A stretch of 64,000 nucleotides of DNA from Klebsormidium nitens (lineage: Eukaryota; Streptophyta; Klebsormidiophyceae; Klebsormidiales; Klebsormidiaceae). Under the pieces are notes generated by a model. It was not told the origin of the DNA. It made no database searches and was given only the letters and a program-made list of their open reading frames with translations. Position numbers and translations under genes: made by a program. Below are positions 1 to 10,300 of this stretch, piece after piece (the first letter of the stretch is position 1; the number at the start of each line of letters is the position of its first letter). The stretch is from assembly GCA_000708835.1 (NCBI GenBank), contig DF237295.1, positions 35,633-99,632 of the forward strand. The letters are read 5' to 3'.

Positions 1-69
1 TTCTGGCGTGGGACTCTCCGTTACATGACTTTGGACCTTGTCCAAGCTGACACTTGCAAGATGGCTCAC

Positions 70-1371
70 CTTGTTTTGAATTGAGAAGTTGATGAAGTTG
101 GTATCCACAAGCACTTGATACGGCGGTCCCAGCGCAGTGTTGTACTTGAAGAAGAGGGCGGACGAAACTTGTTGGCTGCGGAGAATGATGTGAAAGTCAG
201 AAACAAATAGTGGTCGGAACACCTTGAAAGGTTCTGCGTGATGAGACAGCTTCCTCACTGTTATATCTGAATCTCAAGCGGTGACACTTGCTAAACCCGC
301 CCCCCCTCCCAAGAAGAAGTGACGAGCATCTTCTTGGCCATGCCAAAAGCCCCTTTCGAGCGCAAATCAAGAGTTACCCCCCAAAGATATCTAAGTTTCG
401 GATTCTAAGGGAGTTTGATCACAAGAATCATCATCTTTTTTGAATGTTACCTGCTGCACTATGTGAGAGTTGTCAGTATAAGTGCGGCAGTGGTTGTCAA
501 CTATGCACAGCAACTTACCGTGCCATTGCATACTTTTGAAAGGCTGCCCGGATGTTGACCGGACACCTCCAGTCTTAACCAGAACATTGACACACCCCTA
601 AGACCCCCCTCCACTTTGTCTTGTACCACCACCCCCTCTACACCCTCTTCAAGTAACTAGCTGTCTGAAACAAATAGAGGGGGTGGATGCTGTCAACTGG
701 TTTCAATCGAAGCAATTGATTAAAAAAGTCAATCGAATCATCCGCAATTGACTTAACATTGTGGCTGACAACTTACACATTTCGAGGAAGCTTGTCATCC
801 TTTTTGCCGGCAGCGAGGGCCTTCTCTTTTTGACTGCAAAAACAAGGACGGACTTTCGATAAATGCAAACTCCTATCATAAAATCATTCATGGCACACCG
901 GCTGCACACACGATGACTCTGTATCCAGAAATATGTTCCTCAGAATCTTGTCTTTGTACAGTGCGTCAAAGCTCTACTTCCATAAACCGCAGCTTTGCAC
1001 AGGACGTCCTACCACCTCCAGTGGGGCTACTTTTGGCACATATACCAAGGCTGATTTGGGCATTGAAGAGAACTCTCTGCATCGCCACCATTACCGAGCA
1101 ATCCAGTATGATGAGCCAATAGATGATCAATCTTGCAGCTGCCAAGAGATGTGGCCAGCGAAACCCTAATGTGAAGCCTTTTACATTCGTTTATGAATCT
1201 ACTATCACAAGAAATACCACTTCTGGCCCTGCAAAAACAACCTCTCACTCCCCAATCCAAGCGGGGTGTCCTTGTCGACTCAGAAAGCATCTCTACTCAC
1301 TCTTTCACATCCTTCAGATTGAGGATGCGCTTGACTTGCGCATACTTCCGCTGTTGCTTTGCCCGCCCCAT
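70..1371 (-). CDS. FCF1: FCF1-like rRNA-processing PIN-domain protein (5' exons only)
   Basis: Three minus-strand exons are visible: 1371-1301, 833-777 and 175-70. Their phases close (2, then 2, then 0). Exon 1 begins MGRAKQQRKYAQVKRILNLK, the basic FCF1 N-terminus. Exon 2 reads QKEKALAAGKKDDKLPRN. Exon 3 carries SSALFFKYNTALGPP followed by VLVDTNFINFSIQNK, which is the highly conserved start of the FCF1 PIN domain and includes its first acidic residue (VDTN). Known role of the family: a nucleolar component of the small-subunit processome needed for early cleavages of pre-rRNA. The donor after position 70 is canonical (gtgagc), and the rest of the PIN domain lies beyond the left edge of the window. 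The gene is divergent to the purple acid phosphatase, with about 1 kb between start codons. Identity is very secure; the exon 1/exon 2 join is inferred from phase only. Confidence 0.93.
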
Positions 1372-2376
1372 CGTCCGGGCAAAATCTCTACAGCGAAACA
1401 AAGCAGCTTAAAGGCAGCCCTGACGGCAGACACGTTGCAGGAGGGCAAAACTTTGAACTGTTCTAACAATCTCAGCCGCTGAGCAGATTAGGCTCCACAA
1501 AGCAGTTGGGCGCCGTCTCAGAAGAATTAAACTCATGCAAGCTTACTACCTTCTGAAGAACTTGAAGTTGAATGAAGGCGGACCGGGACAGCCTGCCAGT
1601 GCTTGTGCTCGTCTTGCTGGCGAGGTTGAGGTTGCTGCTTGGTTCCCGATCCAAGTTTAACTATTCTAAAATCTTGTCTCTGGTTTCAGGCCTACATACC
1701 TATACGGGCGGGTACAGGTCTATGAATCTAATACCAGCAGATTTAATGTATTTATCTTATTTTCTTCATATTCATATGGGCGTCAAAACCGGCATATCAG
1801 ATGTCAGAGACGGCAGAGATACAACATTCTTTGAACCAAGCGCTTGATGAAACGGCACATTCGCGGTATTATGGGGTGTGCACCTCATGTCAGCATATTT
1901 TGGGCTCAAAATCTCCTGGATATGCTTGAAAAGTACCTATGAGATTTTACTACGTGTACTTTTTTGTGTTGATTTGTTGTTGGAATTAGAACCTGTTCAT
2001 GAAGCTGCTCAAGCTGGGCAATATCCTTCAACAGAACAGATCAGTGACAGAAGTCGCATTGTGACCAGTTGCATCGCAGAAAGCCTAGGCAGCAGTTCTT
2101 TATTCTGCCACAAAGCCGTTAGCTGTTCCTTTCAAGGCGGAACAAAACCTCGCCGGTCAGTTCTGCGATTGATCCCCATACAATTCCTCAGTTCATTTCT
2201 TTTTATCACCAGATCCAAAACTTTTTGCCCTCAACAACGATAGTCTGGAAAAGCAGGCTCTTGGCCGTAGTTGTCAAGTGAAGATCAAAGCCTCTTGCTA
2301 CCTATCGCTCTAGAAAGCAAGCACAAGGTGCCGTCAGCTCGTAAAGCTGGCGAGGCCTCTTGCACGGGTGAAGTCG
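1372..2376. other. Intergenic region between divergent FCF1 and acid phosphatase genes
   Basis: About 1 kb separates the two divergent start codons, so it should hold both promoters and 5' UTRs. Short open frames occur on both strands but none has recognisable protein character. I see no clear TATA box in a fixed position and no repeat. Confidence 0.5.
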
Positions 2377-5300
2377 ATGAAGGAGGTGCGCCGCTACCTG
2401 CGGACTTTGAGGGGCCATAGGGGGCCCCTACTGCGTACCCTATGTTTGATGGCTGGCATTCTGGGGCTGCTCCTCTATCTGACGCGACACCATCACGAGT
2501 TGCACAGCACAAAGCCTTTGTACTTTGTCAGCATTGGTGAGCGAGTGCCAGGAAGTGGTGTCAGCTGAGCTCTGATCAACTTCAATTCAGGACAATACAA
2601 TCAGACTCTGACAGGATCTTGTCTAATTGACCTGTCTTTGGTGAGCTGGATGATGCTGATCTGCTTTTGCCTCAACATCAGGGCCCTCATTGGACGTGCT
2701 TGGCAGCTGAGCTCTCCTTATCAAAGGGCTCAGACGATCTGGGTCAGTAGTATGAATGTGTGCATCGAAAGGAAGGCTGCTTTCTATTGTTTAAGATCTG
2801 CTGTGGTCAAAACAAACAATGGCATTTCCTAAAGTAGCTACTTTTTCCCAAATATCCTCAATGTGCGCGCAAAAGATAGCGTAAGCAACCATGAGCTTGT
2901 GCTCAATGATGCATGCATTGAGACCGTGTCTCTGAGAGAACCAACCGCAAAATGTCTATTTAAAGGTTCAGTGTTGTCCTTTTGAACATCTGCAGGGGAT
3001 TATGGAGCTGGCAACGCGACACAGCAAGCTGTTGCAGACCAGGTATGAGCAGACTCTCTGATAAACGACAATCTTTTCAATTCCGGGCAGCTAGCATGCA
3101 ATTATTTCAATCTCATCATGTGCAGATTCCATTGCAACTAGCCTAGTCACTGCAATCAGTCCCCAATGTTATCTTGCTGCCTCTTAATGAGTATCCCTGA
3201 CCCACTGATCTGTACATGTATAGCTGGCAAAGACAGTGGGGGAGTACGGGGTACAGTTCATACTGACGCTAGGAGACAACTTCTACTCCAGAGGTACAAT
3301 TTTGCAAACTCTTGCTCTACAATCTCTGATTGGAAGTCTGCGGACACAGAGTTCCACTGCACGTTTGCTCTCTGCCTAGACCATACCAAAGTCCCGAGCA
3401 AACCAACTTGCAAGTCTGATATTCGAGGCAAAAGAACGGGGACATTCCGGTGTGCAAAATGATGTTCTAACATGGGAGACGACCAGCTTAACATAGACCC
3501 TCAATCGCCAAGCGGTTAGAAAGGGGATTGTCATATCCGACCAAAGGAGCTGCTGGCACGTCTTACACAGCAACGTGGACTTTGTCTCTTCTCTGGCTGA
3601 GCCAAAGGATTACATAACACTTGTTGTCCGTGAAGGCTGCCCACAAAAAGCGCATGACTAATCAGCGCGTTCGTTTTTCCAGGTGTAACGAGCTTGGAGG
3701 ATCCAATCTGGCAAAAGCGCTTTGAGGTAAGTGTGCGCTCGCATCCGTGTGCAAATCCAAGCTCTGTCGAACTTCTTAACACCAGCTCAATCGCCATACC
3801 ATCTTTGCGTGTCCTGTGCCCCCAACGACCTGATCTGCCTGCTTGGAGCATGTTGAACATTTCGCATCAGCCTAGTGCTTCCAAGTCGCAGGACCCACGT
3901 CTGGCAAGATCAGAAACTGTCGACAATTTCCCCAGAATCTAATAGAGTCTAAACAAGAATCTTCCCCAGAACTATGAAGGTTGCCAATCGGCGTGCATCT
4001 AAATTGCACTTGTCTGGATCTTGAACCAGAGCCTTCGATTCAAGGGGTTATTAGCAGGTTCAATTTGCGAGAGGGTTGTTGAAAAGAGCGCATGTTGGTT
4101 TTGGAACGGTCTTGTTGATCGACTCTTCTAGGTTCTTTCATAAAGCTTGCTTCTAAGAGATAGTCAGGTATATGCTTATAAGGTTAGAAACTGAATCCTG
4201 CTCCTCTTCCCCTCTCCTAACAGGCGGTCTACCACCACCCAAGTCTGCAAGTACCCTGGTAAGTCCCCCTGCTCGGGCCCCGCGTTTTGGACACGAAGTA
4301 GCGCTTGGTTGCAATTCTCCTTTTCCAAAATATCATCTCTGCTCTTGTGGATCGGGAAAGAGGGCTCTCTTTACATTGCTTGGAAGTCCCTGAATTGTAA
4401 ACGGTCCGATCAGTGGTCCGAAACAAAGGACCTCAACGCAGGGGAGAAAAGCGAAAGAGCACCCTGAAGTTCGCTAGAAGTCCTGATTTCAGCACGGCGT
4501 GCTGATGTGACGATGAATTTCCTAAGTCCGTCTTGGGTGCTCAAAAGATTCGACTTACAGAAGCGCCCAGCAGACTGGATACTCATGATTCCGGCTTGAT
4601 TCGCGTCGCCTTTTCACCATATACTTGCAATCAGAAGGGAAACGGGGCATGTAAGCAGTGTCCGCAAGACAAGGGCACTCCCTGCGACCTTCGTTCGGAT
4701 CCGGTCAACAGCTGTATCTTGAACATCCGATCTGCGGATTTGACGACATGCAAGGGAGGATGCCTACGACGAGATTTTGTCACCTTAACAATGTCCTTGA
4801 TTTGTCGATGCGCTTGAATTCAACAGGTCGTGAAGTTTGAAGCTTCGTGGAAGCATCTCGGCGGTCATTTCCAGTCTCCAAGCACCAACTTTGTCCTAAA
4901 CCGAACTCGATTGACTTGGTTAACCGAGCCTCAACCATTAACCAGGTACATAACCTTGGGCGACAACGACGACCGGGACGACAGTGTCGGCGCACCAAGT
5001 CCAACTTCATACCGCAACGGCCTCCTAGGTGATAAACCCAGAGTCACTGCCGCCTGGTTGACGAAGTTTTCCCCATTCACAGGCACTTTATCATGGGCGA
5101 GTACGACCACCGGGGCAACGTGTCGCCGCAGCTCAGAGCAAAAGATCCTCAACCCGCGACTTATTACCACTCTCTTCCTTGACCTTAATTGGGCAGTGGT
5201 CCCACCCGTTCACCGAGCCTTCCACACTAATCAGGAACATAACCCTGGGCGACCACGACGTGTTGGCGCAGCTCAATTCCGAAACTTCTAAATCCTGGTT

Positions 5301-8300
5301 CTTTTTCATTCTTTTGATTTCTTGTCTTCAGCCCCAGTGTTCTCCTCACCTAGCTAACAAAACTTTCCTCACTGACCAGGTACATAACCCTGGGCGATCA
5401 CGACCACCGGGGCAACGTATCAGCGCAGCTGCTCTACACGGAGCGGTCGGAGCGGTGGCACCTCCCCAGCCCCTACTACTTGCAACAGGTGGCGCTCAGC
5501 GAAGAGCGCCACCTGGACATCGTCGTCACCGACAGCATCGCCCTTGAGGTTAGCATGACGTCACCCTTGCTCAAAAGCGTTCAAGGATTTGCTGCAACGA
5601 CGCACGTTCTTAGCCCATTGGGTTGCGACCAATTGACGCTCTTAACATCGATGTCGTCGTGGCATTGCGCTCTCAGTCAGCGTGACATCATCTGCATTGC
5701 CTAGATGAAGATAAAGCCTTATGTATGTGTCGAGCGACGGCACCTCCTATCCTCGATTTCTTTGGCATTCTGAGTAACAAAGCAGTCAGTTTGTTCGATC
5801 TAGGTTTCCAATATAAGCATCGAAGCCTTGACAGCGCGTTTTGAAACGGCAAAAAGAAAAGCGGATTCGCAGAGGCGAAGCTTCTCGACGGACGATGCAA
5901 TGTCCGACCACTTGTACGTACAACCTTTCAGGTTCGATGGCGTCCTACTCCTTGCCCGATCGACAGGGTGGTAGCATCACTTAGGCATTGCTTCGAGCAG
6001 AGGAAATACTAAAAGCCCACGTTATCCTCTGGAAGTCATAGACTTTAGTTTTCTTGTGCAGGGTGCTTTGGCGGTGGGGCCCAAGGAGCGACGCTTCTTC
6101 AACGACTACACGCAGCAGTGGGTGGACGCACAGGTCAGCAGCCGTTCTAGTCCTCGCTTCTCCTTTAGTCCCTCGTTTGTGAGTTTTCACTTGCTTTCTA
6201 CCCTCTTCCTTCGGCTTTTTTTCAGTTCGTAGCTGGTCATTCTCCGCTCTCCCAGAACTACGTTCCTGCTTGTGGGCCCCCGCTTCTAGTTCCTTGCTCG
6301 TTCGATTGTGCTCCTGATCATGAAGCGAGACTTGGCCCTTTGTTCGGGGCCAACGTCCCTCTCATCTCTCCCAGCTGTAATCTGCCTTCAAAGCTGTTGT
6401 TGAAAGGTGATTGCTGTTTCGACTGTTCACGGCATGCTTCCCTATGAAACACTGCCGGGTACCCTGTGACTATGATACAGCGAAGTTGTTCTGGAGGGTG
6501 TTTTTGCGTAGCAGGGATTTGAAGAGGATGTGAACGGTCGATTCCCACCACTCTTTCCCGTTGATAAAAGTTCGGCGGCAGGCAACACAAGTCCAGTCCA
6601 CTGCAGCCCTTCGCTGACCCCTCATCAGAAGACCAGTGCGTGATTTGTCGCCTTCTCCGTCATATTGGCAACTGTCGTGCGACCTAACATTTTAGTTCTA
6701 CCCGGGCACATAAACTAGAAAATATAACCGAGATGAACACTTAGTTTAACCACGCGCTCCGCACCCCAACCCACCCTAAGCAGCTTACGCAACCCCCGCG
6801 TCTCTTGAGCGCCTGTCTTAAGTCACACGTCTCTAAATTCACCCGAGAGTTGTCAGAGTCCTTCCGTCATCCATTATATTTTCGATTCACGCGAAAGGTA
6901 ACACATAGATTATCATTGCCTTGCCGAACGCGGCTCCTTGTGCCCTATACTCTTTCGGACTATCTTATGAACAATGAGCGGCAGGTATAATAAGCTCGTC
7001 AGCCTGGGACGGGTGGGGTTAGTTTGGGGATTAGGGTGGGTACGGGTGCGGAGCAGGTAGATTGTTGGGTTAGGGTTTCAGTGTTAGATGGAGCTTTATA
7101 TACCCTGGCTTTTATTATCCCTAGCTTAGTCCGTCATCTATCCTCGTGCAGGCTGGCAAGGCACACCTAGACTGGCTGGAGGCGACCCTCGCAAACAGCA
7201 CCGCAGACTGGTAGGTCGCCCCCAGCGCCATCCTCGTAGAGACCCTGGGAATAAGTACAGTAGTACTCTCGATTGTATGTTGACTTACGGCTATGTTGAG
7301 TTAGGTCATTCCCTGGGGACGGGTGGGGTTGGTGTGGGGATTTAGGGTGGGTACGGGTGCGGAGCCTGTTAGTTTGTGTTTAGGTTTTTAGTTTGTTTGA
7401 GCCCGGGGACTTGACCTAACATAACATACACCTAACTCAACATGAAATTGAGACCTATGGAGTAAGGCTCCAAATCCTCACCCTTCGGAGGATCTCTATC
7501 CTGCGAGTTGAAGTAGCACAGGCACGAACATACGATATTTTCTGTCAGAGCTTCTGATTGATGTGGGTATGGGAATCTTCGTAAGGACCCATAAAGCGTC
7601 TAGCAGACTCGGAACTCAGGTAGATGCAGAGAGTCTGATTTTCTGAGGGTGCCCCCAAGTGGGCGCCTATGATGTGAGCTTCGAGAAGTCTGACCACAGA
7701 ATCACCGGAACGAATCTCTTAAATTGATCTCATATTGGATCGTTGCAATCTTTACTACGGCTCCGACTAAGCTTTGCCAATCCGATATGCTTTCTTACGA
7801 TATGAGACTGGCCTGACGTCATCGCACGCTCCGTCGATCGCCCAGGTGCATAGTTGCGGGCCACCGCCCCGCCAAAACGGCCGCGGACCGCGACCGTTTC
7901 CGGGGAGACTTCGCCCTCATGGAAGTGCTGCCGCCTCTTCTCTCGCGCCACAGCGTGGTGAGGGAGAAGAACTGAGCCCTTAACCATGCTTGGTTAGGAG
8001 GGGTTAATCAGGCTGGAACCATTTCCGCTTGATAGTGGTGAGCTAAAGGAGACGTCTATTTGGGCAGTTCTCCGGACTCTCACCAAAGTTACATCTAGGA
8101 TTGCGCAACAAGCTACCAAGCTGGTCGGAGCAGCTTCCTCTACGATCGAGACAATCCGTTTTCTTCATGGAATCGAATCTTAGTCAAGCCAACCTTTCGT
8201 AACCCCGATTCGCAGGACGCGTACCTGAGCGGGCACGACCACGTGGGCCAGCATTTTGAGGAGGGGCACGTGCAGTTTCTGGGCAACGGGTTGGGCGGCT

Positions 8301-9514
8301 ACAAGACGCACGTCGTGTCAGCGGACGCGAGCGCGTTGTGGGTCGAGTAAGAATATCAGACATGTTGCAAGAGTCTGTTGTCTGATTCGAGCGCGTTGTG
8401 AATCGTGATATGACTGGGCCGACCAGTCGTCCAAAGGTTTTTGTCTTCCTGATTCCTTGTGGGTGGAGTTATGGCCTTCCCGGAGATTCTTCGCTTTTCA
8501 TCCGAGCGCGTTGTGGATAAAGTAAAAGCAATCAGAAATTCCTACTTTGCCTGAGCCGAGCCCGTTGAGGGTCGAGAAAGCCAGCCAGTCGGTTTCAAGA
8601 GTCTCTTTTCTGATCCGATCTCTCGGGGTGGCCGTTTGGAGTCGATCGTGATTGCCCACGGTAAGAGCGGTTAGCGACTTGTCGTCACAGGATTCGCTTG
8701 CAGTCTGTCTTTCTGCCTGTTCAAGGCATCGCCTTCATTCATCAACTCGCCGAAACGTCATCCGCAAGCTGTGCTACGCAATCGCTTAGTACTGCCGCAT
8801 AACATCTTGATTGACTGCTGAGGAGGTTTGCGACGGGCTCGCCTTTACGTCGGTAAAATCCGATGAACCCTACAATCCATGCTCACAGCCTGCCACTAAA
8901 GGCCCCGGCCAATCTGGTGCCATCGCCAGTTGCAGCTCTTGGCTCGGCGCAGCCAGTGAAGTTCCAAATTACTACTTTGGCGCGGATCACGGGTTGCTGA
9001 TCTTTCCCCTTCCTTCTCGCAGGACCGGCTTCAACGGGTTCCTCCTTCACAAGGTGACAAATAAAGAGTTGGTGAGTGTTCGACCACCAACCGTCTCTTG
9101 CTTGCGTGATAATTACGTCTCTGCATCTTCGTTATACTCGACTGTTTGGAAGAAGAGAAAACAAGCGACGCCGATGAAAGGCTACTTCAAAGTGCACGAC
9201 TGTATGTCATATGAAAGTTTCGAGCAGCACAGAGCTTTCGGCCGCTTGGATGTTGTTTGGAGGCCTTATTTGCCATTTCAGTGTTTGCTTCAACGCGTCA
9301 CAACGTTTGGCCAAACCCCTTCATGTTATATCCTAGCGATTGGGCCAGATTGGATTTTGATTTCGCGTCGACCACCCTTGCTGTCTTACCCGGCAGTGCG
9401 TTTTGAGTGCAGACTTCTTCCTTCATCGACTCAGAAGGGCGAACCAGGTACACGACCAAGATATTGTCACAAAGTAAAAGGAGAGCTAAGCAAGCCGGAC
9501 TTAGATTTATCTAA
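2377..9514 (+). CDS. Purple acid phosphatase (PAP17/TRAP type 5-like), 12 exons
   Basis: Exons: 2377-2536, 2996-3042, 3224-3293, 3683-3726, 4224-4258, 5380-5548, 6062-6133, 7152-7210, 7846-7957, 8216-8346, 9023-9071, 9413-9514. They sum to 1050 bp (349 residues) and every phase closes. The N-terminus has a single hydrophobic anchor (LLRTLCLMAGILGLLLYL), so a secretory or membrane-anchored enzyme is likely. Metallophosphatase blocks appear in order: GDYG, GDNFY, LGDHDHRGN, VAGHRP and GHDHVGQH, giving the dinuclear metal site of purple acid phosphatases, which hydrolyse phosphate monoesters. Length fits the small-PAP class. Oddities: the usual GNHD is GDHD here, and the usual HHP is HRP. The in-frame ATG at 2377 was chosen as start; the GTG nine bases upstream is not a plausible eukaryotic start. 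An in-frame TAA directly after 8346 could give a shorter form, but the two later exons read TGFNGFLLHKVTNKEL and TSSFIDSEGRTRYTTK, like PAP C-termini. Confidence 0.93.
4946..5275 (+). repeat. Three upstream copies of the PAP exon 6 acceptor and exon start
   Basis: The true exon 6 starts at 5380. Diverged copies of its acceptor and first 40-60 bases start at 4946, 5084 and 5235 (spacing 138, 151, 145 bp to the next). Each copy keeps an AG. Each stays in the exon's phase and encodes a variant of the metal motif: LGDNDDRDD, MGEYDHRGN and LGDHDVLAQL, against LGDHDHRGN in the real exon. Upstream intron sequence of the type accgagcctc...actaatcag is also shared. Confidence 0.85.
7005..7400 (+). repeat. 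Duplicated G-rich intronic repeat
   Basis: Two copies of an about 80-bp G-rich block, starting gacgggtggggtt and containing gggtacgggtgcggagc, lie near 7008-7085 and 7318-7400 in PAP intron 7-8. The first contains gggttagggttt, resembling one plant telomere repeat. A short inverted copy (gctccgcacccc...) is near 6757-6785. Confidence 0.7.
8325..8600 (+). repeat. Donor-side copies of the PAP exon 10 end
   Basis: The end of exon 10 (gcgagcgcgttgtgggtcga) recurs in the following intron near 8383-8403 (cgagcgcgttgtgaatcg), 8498-8520 (cgagcgcgttgtggataaag) and 8553-8575 (cgagcccgttgagggtcgag). Neighbouring intron sequence (caagagtctgttgtctgat / caagagtctcttttctgat) is shared too. Unlike the other arrays, these copies lie 3' of the exon. 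Confidence 0.7.
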
Positions 9515-10300
9515 CATGCACATCTACGAGCGGATATATTTGTCGCTCAAATTGATCCCTTTGAATGTTTACTGACGCATTACCTATATAGTTACTAAAT
9601 CGACTTTCTTATATCAAGATATATTCGATGTGCAATTCATCGTCAGCAGGCAAATGTAGGCCTCGCAAAGAGCTTGCATGGTGCCCGTAATGAATATCGA
9701 CATCCGAGCTATAGTGTTTGAACTTAGCTGTTTGGACTAGAGACAAAATCGTACCTGGGTACTCTGCATCGCATCCGACACTCGAAAGGTTCCCATGGAC
9801 ACAGGTTCTAGCCCGCGCCCAATTAAATTAGCCATGGCATGCGCACCGGCAATGCTACGTACTAAATTCTGCGAGTTGGCTGCCCCCATGTATATTTCTG
9901 ATTGAACTGCACCGGCCTGACGTACCATTTATTGCATGCGGGCCAACTGGCCTATCGAGTCTGCTGCGGTACTATTGGTGCAGGGCAAATCTTTAATCGT
10001 ACAAGCAGCACGTCGCAATGCATGCACCCTGCAGAATATCCCTAATCTCAAGATCGCAGATTTCAAGCTAGGCAACAATCTTGCTCTATGTAATCCGTGT
10101 CAACAGAAGAAGATGTGCTCAAGTTGTTGCAACTAAGCGGTCTGACCGACATGAGTCATAAATATGTGCCCCAATGTGTCTTTGCCCTACTTACAGCCCA
10201 AACTCTCTATCTACATGCCAACCACTGACTGTCCAAGCAAAGCATGCGGCAAGCTAGCTGGCCAAAGAAACCTCCTAACCAAACAAAACCAACCGGTCAT
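9515..10300. other. Convergent intergenic region
   Basis: This lies between the stop codons of the acid phosphatase (plus) and the two-TM protein gene (minus). It should hold both 3' UTRs. I see no convincing coding exon and no repeat in it. Confidence 0.5.

Noticed and set aside
7060-7080. Telomere or subtelomere signal
   Set aside because: Only one imperfect unit (gggttagggttt) inside a gene intron; no array.
8811-9575. 254-codon plus-strand open frame
   Set aside because: It runs through acid phosphatase exon 11 and its introns. The splice sites at 9023 and 9071 and the C-terminal exon at 9413 explain the coding signal better.
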